A stretch of DNA of 64,000 bases from Epinephelus fuscoguttatus (Eukaryota; Chordata; Actinopteri; Perciformes; Serranidae), in the NCBI RefSeq assembly GCF_011397635.1, contig NC_064755.1, positions 21,187,282-21,251,281 of the forward strand. The letters are read 5' to 3'. The notes under the pieces are model-generated. The model did no database searches. It was not told the DNA's origin and saw only the letters and a list, made by a program, of their open reading frames with translations. This document shows positions 49,301-60,000 of the stretch, in pieces. Both the position numbers and the translations under genes were made by a program. Position 1 is the stretch's first letter, and the number at the start of each line of letters is the position of its first letter.

Positions 49301-51068
49301 CAGCTCTCTGAATAATAGCTGATGGTTGGTAATGACTTGAAGTGTTACAACTAACCCCAATGACAACTGAACACATTTTATCTACTTATCCTACTCCTTT
49401 TTGCAGCAGGCAAGAAGAGTTGGTGAAAAATCTGACAGGGCTGTCCTGCTTGCACATGCACTGAAATCTGCATCAGATGAGGTGAGGTAGGGAAAGACAG
49501 AAGGGTCTGTCTCCTATCTGCCATGTGACACTGAGCAGATAGAGCCTGCTGCAAGACATTACAAGACCTAAGAGAAAGAGGATCAACACAGCTGCTCTAC
49601 GTGGGCTATCCTAGCTCTTAAATAGTCTTCAATGTGCAGCAAGAGGATGTCTTGACTGGTGACTTGACTACGGTAGCAGCAGACTTGTATTGTGGACTCA
49701 CTCCATGTGAGGCACTAAGCCTCTGACAGGAACAGGTTAGCAAGTTAGACCTTAGTAGGACTTGGTAATTAATGAATGTATCCATTGTTTAATTTTTAAT
49801 TCTTCACTCTTATTGTTAGAAGTTACCCTGACAGTGGGACAGGTTGTAATAATTGAACTCCTTGTATTTGATACCAGTTAGTGAGTTGTGTGAAATAGTT
49901 GGAGAATTGGAAACATTGCTATTAGTACTTGACAAATAAGGGGATTTTGTGTTAAAATTTGAGGGTAGTAAAACAAAAATTAAACAAGTTACAGGTGCTG
50001 AGACATAAAGTGGTACACCCATACCCAGTCTCCCTACATTTACCTAATAGCACTTAAATACTTTTACCTTCGTGAGATTTTGAATTGATATCAAATAATG
50101 GATTCTGTGAAATAGTTGTAGAAGTGGAAACATTGCTATTAGTACTTGACAAATAAGGGTACATTGTGTCAAAATTTCAGGGTAGTAAAACTAAAATTAA
50201 GCAAGTTATAGATGCTGAGACAAAAAGTAGTACCAACCATATGCAGTCTCCTCTACATTTTGCTAATAGTACTTACATACTTTTAACTTAGTGAGGTTTT
50301 GAATTAATATTGAATAATGAATTCTGTGAAACTGTTGGAGAATTGGAAACATTGCTATTAGAACTTGACAAATAAGGGTACTTTGTGTCAAAATTTGAGG
50401 GTAGTAAAACTGAAATTAATAAAGTTATAGGTGCTGAAATAAAAAGTGGTACAACCATAAGCAGTCTCCCCAACACTTGATGATACCGCATACATACTTT
50501 TACTTCAGTCAGGTGTAGTGGAGTATTTTCAGTGTGGTATTAGTAGCCAACAATAGTAAAGAATTAGAAAGGTCATTTTCATCCATAACTGCATCATCAT
50601 CATCATCATCATCATTAGTAGGAGACACTCACTACTTTTGATAGGTGCAGTCAGATCAATAGACACACTGCTGTTGATCCTCTCAGCTGAAATGAGCAGC
50701 TCTTTGCTCTGGTCATCATAGTGGACGTGTAAGTGATCCAGACAGACCTCCTGCTCGATGTCTGTCCCGTAAACTGTGATGAAGGCTCGGTCAGCCTCAG
50801 GGAAGGCGTGCGGGTCCAGCGGCTGGATGGAGATGCTGCAGCCCAGCTGTGCCCGCACCGTGCTGAAGGGACTCACCGCCAGGGACCACCGCTTCAGAGG
50901 CTGGTTCACCTCCTCCTGTGCTGGAGACCTCACAGAGGCAGAGATGGAGAAGAACCGTGAAGCATGCAGAGGGCAGTGAGGGGTCACGGGTGTCCTGGCA
51001 CCGACTGTGAGGGACCAGCAGCGGAGGAGTCCGACACATCCCCGCCGACCTGCTGAGCTCCAAGACAT
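43228..51068 (-). CDS. fam185a: FAM185A protein (beta-repeat, adhesin-like)
   Basis: Eight coding exons: 51068-50633, 48383-48274, 45925-45833, 45658-45520, 43948-43907, 43810-43715, 43612-43478 and 43325-43228. They total 1,149 bases, 382 residues, with all phases consistent and GT-AG ends. The N-terminus (MSWSSAGRRGCVGLLRCWSL) is Arg-rich without acids for about 50 residues, so a mitochondrial presequence is possible. The body is a run of short beta repeats (GKGNVQVKKMECDICKVKTE, HGGHVTGVGTIHGNVDIS, KKLQGTTMKVSTECGPLKVK, SSNSGRIELGHVHG, SSHSGAIDVYVGDGGSAEL), as in FAM185A and DUF4097 adhesin-like proteins. The tail (QWVRAQADRN, QSWFESLKL) matches the human end. Function is not firmly known. 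The gene is convergent with fbxl13, next to which it also lies in human. Intron 2 holds a Tc1 transposon and intron 1 a 218-base tandem repeat. Confidence 0.96.
44544..45285. mobile_element. MITE of the GGTCCAGTGTGT family, itself interrupted by another MITE
   Basis: The left end AAAGGTCCACTGTGTAGCAT and right end AATCCTACACACTACTAGACCTTT are imperfect inverted repeats of the family seen at 4931 and 26358. Internal landmarks (TTTATAATCACCTGAAAATAAG, CTTAGAATGAACC) match. The element is interrupted at 44822-45089. It lies in fam185a intron 4. Confidence 0.8.
44822..45089. mobile_element. MITE with GGGGTCTCATTTATAA ends, nested in another MITE
   Basis: The left end GGGGTCTCATTTATAA and right end TTTATAAATGAGACCCC are inverted repeats of about 16 bases, 268 bases overall. 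It lies wholly inside the older element at 44544-45285, so its insertion is the later event. No transposase frame is present. Confidence 0.85.
46025..46105 (+). mobile_element. hAT-like terminus fragment
   Basis: CAGGGGTAAGCAACCTGTGGCTCTTGAGG-type sequence (start CAGGGGTAAGCAACCTGTGG) resembles one end of a common hAT family. The matching other end was not seen, so it is probably truncated by the AT-rich DNA and the Tc1 insertion that follow. Confidence 0.5.
46349..46375 (+). repeat. TA microsatellite, target of the Tc1 insertion
   Basis: An alternating TA run that ends exactly where the Tc1 element at 46376 begins. Tc1/mariner elements insert at TA, so the microsatellite is a natural target. 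Confidence 0.9.
46376..48000 (+). mobile_element. Nearly intact Tc1/mariner transposon with long terminal inverted repeats
   Basis: The element is 1,625 bases, starts CAGTACAGGCCAAAAGTTTG, ends with its inverted form and is flanked by TA on both sides. The inverted repeats match almost perfectly for about 270 bases; I saw only two or three differences. That is long enough for the right repeat to include the last codons of the transposase. High similarity of the two ends suggests a fairly recent insertion. It sits in fam185a intron 2, in the opposite orientation to the gene. Confidence 0.95.
46789..47837 (+). pseudogene. Tc1 transposase with early frameshifts
   Basis: The start ATG at 46789 opens MARTNQLTKEKRVAIITLRN, after which small indels (near 46850 and 46910-46940) break the helix-turn-helix part. 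From about 46940 the frame is open to 47837. It carries RKGRPRVTSASEDKFIRVTS, the first catalytic Asp in [22 protein letters not shown], the second Asp in FQQDNDPKHTS, and the acidic third residue in SPDLNPMEMVW, a DD34E arrangement. Because only the DNA-binding end is broken, this copy looks recently dead. The 316-residue open part is in itself not expected to bind its ends. Confidence 0.9.
48020..48250 (-). pseudogene. L1/Tx1-like LINE remnant
   Basis: Minus-strand frame gives HWYTVMYKTILGRLPMHICF and PLYQSVLRQISNSGCRTLH-like pieces, which resemble the HW--L-YKA-LG-LP motif near the end of fish L1/Tx1 ORF2 proteins. It is short and lies between the Tc1 element and fam185a exon 2. Weak call. 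Confidence 0.45.
49800..50500 (+). repeat. Tandem repeat, three copies of about 218 bases, in fam185a intron 1
   Basis: The landmark AAACATTGCTATTAG recurs at 49911, 50128 and 50347 (spacing 217 and 219). The surrounding sequence (ACTTGACAAATAAGGG, GAGGGTAGTAAAAC, GTGCTGAGACA, GCAGTCTCC) is repeated in each copy with scattered changes. The copies are clearly diverged, so the duplication is not recent. Outer limits are approximate. Confidence 0.88.
50593..50616 (+). repeat. TCA trinucleotide microsatellite
   Basis: A run of CAT/TCA triplets just 3' (in gene sense) of the fam185a exon 1 donor at 50633. On the minus strand it reads through as a run of Met codons only if the intron is retained. 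Confidence 0.9.
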
Positions 51069-51563
51069 CTCTGTCACCTCCCGGTAAACCAGTTCATTCA
51101 CACCTCACACTGCTGCTGATACTACTAATACACAACTCAACTACCGAGCTGAACAACCTGCCATTCAGTCAACAGGAACTGTCACCACGCTGTCAAACCT
51201 ATTATACTGTTAACGTGAGACTCATACTTCCAGTGCGAGATTTCAGAATAAAAGCGTCATCTACAAGTCACAAGCTGACTGAAAACGTTTTCAACAGCTC
51301 TCAGCGTTTTCTTCAGCTTTGGTATGATATTAATTTCTCTAACCAATAAAACAATATATTTAAACGGGAAATGATAATACATAAAGAAGGTCACACAATA
51401 AAAAAAATAAACACGCAGCATCTAAGTACAATGGTGAGTTGTAGTGAGAATAGTAATGAAGCACCTTTGGTAAAATTATACGTTGATACTAAAGTATATA
51501 TTTAAAGCAGGAGTTATGTAAATGTTAACACTTATTTCACAAGTCTAACTATACATTTTACAC

Positions 51564-51967
51564 CAGAGATGCTCAACTTGCTTTGCCCAGAGGCCACTCT
51601 TGTAAAATGACAAGAGGCCAGGGGCCATTTAATAAACAAACAAACATTAATAATTAATATATAAATAGTAAGCCCAGACCTCTGTCAGGGGGTCCAAGGA
51701 TTTTAATTTATTTTGTTCTTATTTTTATCTATTTATTTGTATGTTTGTGTGTTTGTTTATGTATTCATTTATGTATTCATTCATTGACAAAAGCTCCATC
51801 TTTATTCTTTTTATTCACTCTGGCACTTTATAAACTTTAAATGTATGAACCAAAATTGTCAGTATTAACTTATTAATTTTCATTATGAATTATGAAATGG
51901 TTGGCGGGCCACCAGACACCCTACTGAGGACCTGATTTGGCCTGTTTGCAGTAAGTTGAGTATCACT
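51564..51967. mobile_element. hAT-like remnant
   Basis: AGATGCTCAACTTGC at the left and AAGTTGAGTATCACT at the right form imperfect inverted ends. GGCGGGCCACCAGACACC and GGCCAGGGGCCATTT inside are typical of vertebrate hAT non-autonomous elements. No transposase. Confidence 0.6.
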
Positions 51968-53220
51968 ATTTTACACTATACTCATATAGTTATTCTAAAG
52001 ACATGATACATTTAAAAAAATATTTCATGGTGATCTATGGCTTTGTTGTAATTTCTGTGATGAAGATTTTTATCTATTTATTTATTTTATTTGTTGCAAT
52101 TGTTTTTTTAATGACCAGATTGACCTGCTTGGGGCCCCCAGAAATTACAATAAACTGTTCGGCCTCTGTTAGTCCCCAAATACATCCCAGTCATTCTGTG
52201 CAGGTGTGTTCTGGTCCCAGATTTGCTGAGAATTAAACAGAAACTTATTACATGTGCAACATGTAAGCACAGCACAAAAATAAAGGACTCAAACCTAAAT
52301 TTTGACTGAATGATCCTTTTCAAGATTCAAAATGAATGCAGAGCCCACTGCATGTTATCTGATATTGTGCTTTAATGGTACATATCCTAAATAACTGTTA
52401 AATTGAAGTTGCACAAATCATTTCGCAAAATGACACACATTAGGCCTAGAACTTTTAGGGGCCCCAGGACAGTTGCCTGGCTAACGCGGTTGATACTACA
52501 CATTGCAAGTACTGAGGAGAACTCTCACTTTAGACTGAAACAATGAGCTAAAGAGCTAATACCAGCAGCTCGCACTATCCCTCAGAGTTTTGTGTTCTCT
52601 TATATTGAAGGGAAAATATTTTACTTCCGGTTTTAGTCTGCGTTACTTCAACTTGACAAGCCGGATACACAGTCTTGTGTAAACTTAGCACCGCCCCTCT
52701 TTAAGTCTTGTCCAATCAGTAAACCTGGATAAACACGTCACATGTATGGTTCTATTCGCAAAGGCTGTAGGGAGCTTGAGTCCTCGCGTCCAAAATTGTA
52801 GCCTGCTGCGTGGGCCAGACTTAAGTAACATCAGTCATATAAATCTGATGGGTCGCATGTCTCTGAGGAGTCTGTGGTTGCTTCTTTGTGGAAAATGTGG
52901 GTTTAACTCAACGTGTTATTGAATCTATAGGTTATTTTACTTTAGTTTGCAGATAACTTGAACAGAAATAAGGAGAAACAAAAGGAAATCCATATTCACA
53001 TAGGTTATTCATCAATTTTATTTATCTCAACAAAACAATCTTAATTCTAAAACATCCCATACAGCTTCAATCAACCATCAACTGGCTTTCCAGTACTGTA
53101 ATAATAAAAATATCATTCTCTGTTGCCACATACCCGTCAGATTCACCAAAAAATAACTCTTCACAAGAGAATTTACCTCTCCTGTCATTAAACAAAGTCC
53201 ATTCAACAAAGAGACATACT

Positions 53221-53774
53221 AGGGACTGTTTGTTACTTGTGAGAGGAGAGCAGGTGGGTAGGGGTATACAAATTTAAATGGTTGTATTTTTGCTTTATTT
53301 TTTTAATGGCATAGGCATGTTTTATTTTAAAAATCACAGAAATTACACCATTTATCATAGTCAGAAACTGTAAAAACAGAAATTATCATCGGATTTTGAC
53401 ACAATGTGTGCAACAACCTCTTTCAACAGAAAAAAAACAGGACCAAATCTAATTTTAAAATAGTGATATTTCATCAAAATCACTTTATGCTACGTTTCAT
53501 TTAAAATTTGGCCAAAAATAAACATTTGCATGAACAAGCTTGAGAAACTGAGGCTTTTTTCAACTCCAGGATTTTATCTTTAATTTCTAACTTTTAAACA
53601 TCAAAGGTGAGGTTTTAAAAAACTAATAACTTATTTATGGTGGAGGGAGGGTCGTGCATTTTCCGCCAGTCACTGAGGGAGGCTCATGGGAAAATATTTG
53701 TAGCTTCGGGGAGGGTAAAAAAAAAAAGTCACACCCCAGCCACCCCCTCCTCTGATAAATAAAGAACAGTCCCT
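53221..53774. mobile_element. Non-autonomous DNA element with AGGGACTGTT ends
   Basis: Left end AGGGACTGTTTGTTAC and right end ATAAAGAACAGTCCCT are inverted repeats of about 16 bases with a few mismatches. Internal sequence includes GGAGGGTCGTGCATTTTCCG and an AT-rich half, without coding capacity. Confidence 0.7.
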
Positions 53775-53979
53775 TAATATTAAAGGTTATTAAAAAGATA
53801 CTTCGTAATTATGACCGTAACGTTTATGACTATGTACACCCTCAGTTATTGTCATATCATCCTGTAGGCCTTAATTTTTTTTTATTTTATTTTTTTTTTT
53901 TAATCAGTATTGCAGAACCAAACGCCACAAGGCGGCAGCATTGTGTTTATAGTATAACAGTTGTGGAGGGTATGCTGGG

Positions 53980-54015
53980 TTTATTGAACTATAATGAGCA
54001 TCTCAAGAGTTTATT
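53980..54015 (-). terminator. fgl2: Candidate polyadenylation signals of the fgl2-type gene
   Basis: On the minus strand AATAAA occurs at 54015-54010 and again at 53985-53980, that is 36 and 66 bases after the stop codon at 54051. Either could end a very short 3' untranslated region. Confidence 0.45.
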
Positions 54016-54050
54016 GTTGAAGTTGGTAGTCGGACCCTTTGAGTCTCAGC

Positions 54051-57000
54051 TCATGGTGCAAAGCCCTTTGGACGGATCATCATCCTGACCTTTTTAAAAG
54101 ACTGTCTGTCATTGGTGGGGTAAAACTCTGTAGATATGTTGTGCCATGTCCCCCAGTAGATCCCGTCCCGGACTCCCTTGTACCTCCCCGCATAGTACTT
54201 CCCGTTGAGGTTTGCAGCCAAGCAGGCATCAAACCACCAGCCGGAGCTGTAGTAGGCCCCGCAGTTCCCGGATGGATAGCGGTCGTTGTCTCTGTCCGGC
54301 GTGGTGAACGCCCTGTTGTTGTGGTCGTACTGCTTACTGAAGCGGAGAGCATCACCTGCAGTGCCAGAGTAACCACCCACTGACAGCCTGTAGCGCAGCC
54401 GCTCACTCGCCACCCTGAAGTGCTCATACTCTGCATACTCCATCACCCCTTCAAAGTCCTCCAGCTCCACCCGCAGCACCATGTCCCTGTCCCGGGTCAG
54501 CAGGTGGATCATGTTGTTGCCCAGCCAGAACTCCCCTCCGTCCAGCTCCCCGAAGCCTGCTCGGTACTCAGCCCAGGTGCGGTTGAAGCTCACGCTGCCG
54601 TCCTGCCGGCGCTGCAGGAGCGTCCACCCTCCTCCATTCAGCTCCATGTCACAGAGGACTGGGAAGCTTCTGCTGCGGAGGTCAGGGGTCACCAGGTACA
54701 CTCTGCTTCTTGTCTCTCCCCTGAGCAGGTGGTCGGAGCAGTCTCTCGGCATAGTAACTGCAGATAAGGAAATCACAATGACTTATTAGCAGCTGTCTCT
54801 GAAAAATCTTCCAAGCCAAAACATGCCTTCCAACATTTAACCAAAGTCTGCTTCTTCTCATATCTTTCAGGTGATAATATCATCGTGCAGCTGTGGTGCA
54901 GCCGTGAAATGCGTTAGGAGAGGTCACAAGGGCATCAGGTCAGGGCAAAGCTGTTTTTCCACCATTAAATATTTAGTGTTTTTCAGGAATTCCAAGGTGG
55001 GCCTCCACAGTAGAGATACACAAACTGTATTGAGAGATAGAAATGCAATATTTAAAATGTGTAACTGTAAAATAGCAACAGTATTTGTGATTGATTTGAT
55101 AAATAAACACAAATATCAGTATGCTAGAATCTGTAAAGAAGATTTTCACCTGTTGCATGATAAGCAGACTGTCGTTATTAATTCATACGCAGCTGCTGAA
55201 CTCAAAGGCTAAACTAAAGAATCCATTAGATTGATTCAATGCCATATTATTTGCTTACTGTGAGCCACACACCGAAGGATGTTTTAAAGCTGTTACTCTA
55301 CACATAGTTGTGGTTTTTAATCATGACACCCGCTGGGACACACAAACATTTTGCACGCATATGCAAATTCCTCATTTAGCCACGATGCATGGCATAAAGA
55401 TGATCTCAGACCACATAAATTATATCATAACTGTAGGTGTAGACAGCAGAGGGATGGAGGGGAAATGTCCTCCTATATATTTAGAACATATGCACAGGAG
55501 AGAACTTTTATTTTGACAATACTTAAGACAATACCACCATAAATTGATGCAAAAAATGCATAAAATGGTGCATAATTATCACCAGAATGCAGGAAATTAA
55601 GTGTCTGATGCTTGTTTCATATGTGGCCCTCCCAGTGTTGATTTTCATCATACATTTATATGAGGATCATTAGTGCTTACCGTGTGGTCCTCTTATTTAA
55701 AATCCTTTTAGCTCAGGTCATACCACTTTGCCGAGTGAGTAATACAATTATAATCCCCCAGATACTAATCCACAATACTTTTCTCTTGTTATTATGATGT
55801 AATGTCAACAAAAGACAATGGATTTTTATGGGGTTGGTTGTAAATTTCACTATGACGTTGCACATGCCTCCATTTCTCTCACTCTTCATTTTTAATTCCT
55901 CTGCGTGCAGTGAATATTAAAACATTTCTTTGAGTTGGCTGTTGGAACAAAGCAGCTATTACAGTATTATACATTGTGGTGCTAATCAATGCTGTCTCTC
56001 AAAGCAGGCTAATAATTACATGCTGGCTGTATCAATAACAACAACAATCTCTGCATAAAGTTACCCTTTATATGTGGAAATTCATACATGCATTAAAAAA
56101 CAAAATAGACTGAGCAATAAAATATCACTTGCCTTTAGACGGTTTCACTGCTGGTACTTTATTTTCAGGTCTGCTGCCTCCTTTGTTGTCTCCCAGGTGC
56201 TCTTTTGGACGCCTGTCCGGTGGCCTTCCATTTGGAGTCAGGCTGTTGTTGAGGAAAGCGGCCACCTGGTTGATTTTCACACGCAGCTCTCGTGCACTGG
56301 GAGTGGAAGACTCCACAGCTGGGGGCTCGGGGCCAGAGGTGGCAGGGGTTGTTGACCTGAGGTCAGGGCTGATTGTGGAGGTAGTTTGGGCACTGCGTGT
56401 AGGGACTGGAATCATCATTTTGTCTGGATATGGAGTTTGTGTGGGTGCTGCTACCTCCACACTGTGGAGTAAGCTGGAGTCAGTATTAGATGCTAGATTT
56501 GGCTTTGTGGATTTTGGACTTGTGCTAGGGATAACACTTGGGAGGATCCCATGGATGATTTTGTTTGGTTTTGTTGTCATTGGGATCGATGGTGGTTGAC
56601 TGGCTGTTTGTGGCCTCAGATCAGACGTAATCCTGCTGTTTGGGCTCATCGTGAAGCCTTCAGAGAGAGTGTGAGGGCGAGGGAAGGGTCCAGTCTCCAG
56701 GCTGTTGGAGGTCTTTGGACCCGCAGTGATAGTTTTCATCGTGCTGGGACTGAACTCTGTGACCCCCGGAGCATGAGTGACTTCACCAATCTGTGTTGCA
56801 GGGCCTGGTGCAGGTGGCATGTCAGTTTGAAAGGCTTGGATGTTGTTTGAATCAGTCCCGCTGATTTGAAGGGGATCTACGTCTGTTTTGGTCTTTGGAC
56901 TTGGCTCTAGTTGCACTGCTGGTTTTGGCCTTTGAAGGGGTGTTGCTCCTGGCCTGAGTGTAGGTCTGGTTGGTGGCCTGTGTCTGGGTGGAGGCCTCGG

Positions 57001-60000
57001 TTTGGATGTTTTGTTAGATTGTGCTTCAGGAATTTCATCACGCACGGATTTGGGGTTAAGGTCAGGCATTTGGACAGGCCGAGGCGTTCTAATACCTTGA
57101 TTGGTTTGTGGAGGTTTAGGCTTCATGTTTGGTTTCGTCTTTTGGCCTGTTACAAGCTCTGGATGTTTTTGGTTGGGTTTTGGCCTTTGGTTTGTTTTAG
57201 GAAATTTCTGGCTAGGTTTAGGGTTTTGATCAGGGCGTTTGATTGGGCCACGATCAGGTGTGAGCTTTTGTCCAGGTGTTGAGTCTTTGACAGATTTAGG
57301 ATTTTCATCAGACTTTTCCTTTAATTCTGTTTGAGGCTTTTGGTTAGATTTTGGTGTGAAGCTAGTTGGTTCACTAGTTTCGGGGTCAGGCTCTTGGTCA
57401 GGTGTGAAATACTGGTTTATCGCAGACCCTCGTTCAGGTTTAGGCTTTTGGTTAGACATTGGTGTGAAGCCAGTTGGTTCACTTGTTTCAGGTTCAGGCT
57501 CTTGGTCAGGTGTAAAATATTGGTCTATTGTAGACCCTTGATCGGGTTTAAGCTTTTGGTCAGGTTTAGGCTTTTGGTTAGATTTGGGTGTGAAGCTAGT
57601 TGGTTCACTTGTTTCAGGTTCAGGCTCTTGCTCAGGTGTGAAATACTGGTTTATCCTAGACCCTTGATCAGGTTTAAGCTTTTGGTTAGATTTTGGTGTG
57701 AAGCTAGTTGGTTCACTTGTTTCAGGTTCAGGCTCTTGGTCAGGTGTGAAATACTGATTTATCCTAGACCCTTGATCAGGTTTAAGCTTTTGGTTAGATT
57801 TTGGTGTGAAGCTAGTTGGTTCACTTGTTTCAGGTTCAGGCTCTTGCTCAGGTGTGAAATACTGGTTTATCCTAGACCCTTGATCAGGTTTAGGCTTTTG
57901 GTTAGATTTGGGTGTGGACCTAGTTGGTTCACTTGTTTCAGGTTCAGGCTCTTGGTCAGGTGTAAAATATTGGTCTATTGCAGACCCTTGATCGGGTTTA
58001 AGCTTTTGGTCAGGTTTAGGCTTTTGGTTAGATTTGGGTGTGAAGCTAGTTGGTTCACTTGTTTCAGGTTCAGGCTCTTGCTCAGGTGTGAAATACTGGT
58101 TTATCCTAGACCCTTGATCAGGTTTAGGCTTTTGGTTAGATTTGGGTGTGAAGCTAGTTGGTTCACTTGTTTCAGGTTCAGGCTCTTGCTCAGGTGTGAA
58201 ATACTGATTTATCCTAGACCCTTGATCAGGTTTAAGCTTTTGGTTAGATTTTGGTGTGAAGCTAGTTGGTTCACTTGTTTCAGGTTCAGGCTCTTGCTCA
58301 GGTGTGAAATACTGGTTTATCCTAGACCCTTGATCAGGTTTAGGCTTTTGGTTAGATTTTGGTGTGAAGCTAGTTGGTTCACTTGTTTCAGGTTCAGGCT
58401 CTTGCTCAGGTGTGAAATACTGGTTTATCCTAGACCCTTGATCAGGTTTAGGCTTTTCTTCAACTTTCGGCTTCTTGTGAGGTTTTTGAGTTTGGTCAAG
58501 TTTGTCAGTTGTCAGAGGATGATCTGGCTTTTTCCCAGGTTTTGAGGGTTTAGTAATAATTGGTTTTTCAACAGATTCAGTCTCTCGGTCAGTTCGAGGG
58601 TCTTTGCCAGAACCAGTTGCATTTACAGTTTGAGGTCTTTGATGAGGTGCAGGTCTGTGAACAGGAGGCATAGCCTTTTGATGAGTTTTTGGCTTCTGCA
58701 CAGGTAACTGGCTTTGATCAGTTGTATGTTCTTGGTCATGTTTAGGTATTTTATTGTTTTTCAGATTTTGATCAGTCTCTAAATGATCAGGTCGAGGTCT
58801 TTGGTCAGGTTTTGGGACCTGGACTCGTTTAGGGTCTTTGCCAGGTTTAGATTTTCGCTCAGTTGTGGGTTTCTGGTGGGAAGGCTTCTGCTTTTGGTCA
58901 TGTTTTGTTTTTCTGTCAGGCAAAGGGGCTCCGCCAGGTTTACGGTCATTCTTTGGATTTTTTAGTTTTTGGTCTGCGTCAGGCTTAATTGCTGGTTTAT
59001 GCTTTTCACCAGGCTTTGGTCCTCGGCCTGGTGGAGGTTTCATGCCAGTCTTAGTGTTTGAGCTGATGTTCTTTTTAGCTGTCCAACGGCCGCGGTCTGC
59101 GACTCCTGGAAATGTAGTTGTGTATAAATTCTGACGAGGAGTTATAGTTGCCGTAGTCAAGCTAACTCGACCCTGGAAGCCTGCCCCAGGTCTTGCACGG
59201 GTTGTAGAGGTGAACCCATCAGTGGCTCTGGTAATCTGTTGTCCAGGACCACCCAACGTGTTTATTGTGGCTGTTGTTGTTGGCATACTTGTGGTCCTAA
59301 AGCCTTCCTTTCCATCAGGGCGCGGCTGTTCAGAAATGCCAGCTGCTCCAAGGCCTGCGCTTTGAGTTGGTAGTCCATCATCAACTATTGTCATCCCTTG
59401 ATTGGCATCTGTGACCAAATGTGAAGTCGGGCTGGACAAAGGAGGAGATGGAAGAAATGATGTAAAGGTTGTAGCTTCGTTTGAGTCCATGGAGTCGTGC
59501 CCTGGAGTTAAACTAATGATGGGGTGAGGAGTCGGACTGATTGAAACAAAGTCTGTCCTCTCAGTTGCCTTGCTGGATGCTAATTCTCCATCACTGTCCC
59601 TCTGCACACTCTGGACCGTTTTTTCTCTCTCTGTTTTGATCTCTCTTCCTGCCTCCCCGTCCTCCTCCTCCCCCTCTTTTATAGTCTCTTTTTCTGCACG
59701 CCCGATGCTTTCAGTCTGTTTTGGTTTCTCATTATTTCGCTCCACTTTTATTCCCTTTTCCATTTCCTTTTTCCTCTCCTCCCCATGCTGCTTTCGCTCC
59801 TTATTTGTATGCTCATCATGGTCCTCGGACATCTTTATTCCATCACTGCCCCTGTCTGCTTCAGTTTGGGTCTTTTTCCCTGTTTCCTTTGTTTCATGTT
59901 GCCTCACGTGATGGTCACTTTCTTCTGTCTTCTCCTTATTTTTTACATTACTCGTAATCTCCCTCTCTTTTCCACTCTCCAACTTATCTTCTGGATCTCG

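Larger units (their letters stand above)
51069..54050. other. Intergenic region between fam185a (5' side) and the fgl2-type gene (3' side)
   Basis: Both genes are on the minus strand, so this holds the fam185a promoter (near 51069-51300) and the fgl2 3' untranslated region. It contains the two repeat elements at 51564-51967 and 53221-53774 and otherwise AT-rich DNA. No gene is supported. Confidence 0.65.

Noticed and set aside
57331-58545. A 404-codon open frame on the plus strand, opposite the fgl2 repeats
   Set aside because: The repeat unit is a multiple of three, so any stop-free antisense frame stays open through all copies. The product is a monotonous Phe/Leu/Arg repeat without signal or splice context. 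It is a shadow of the sense array.
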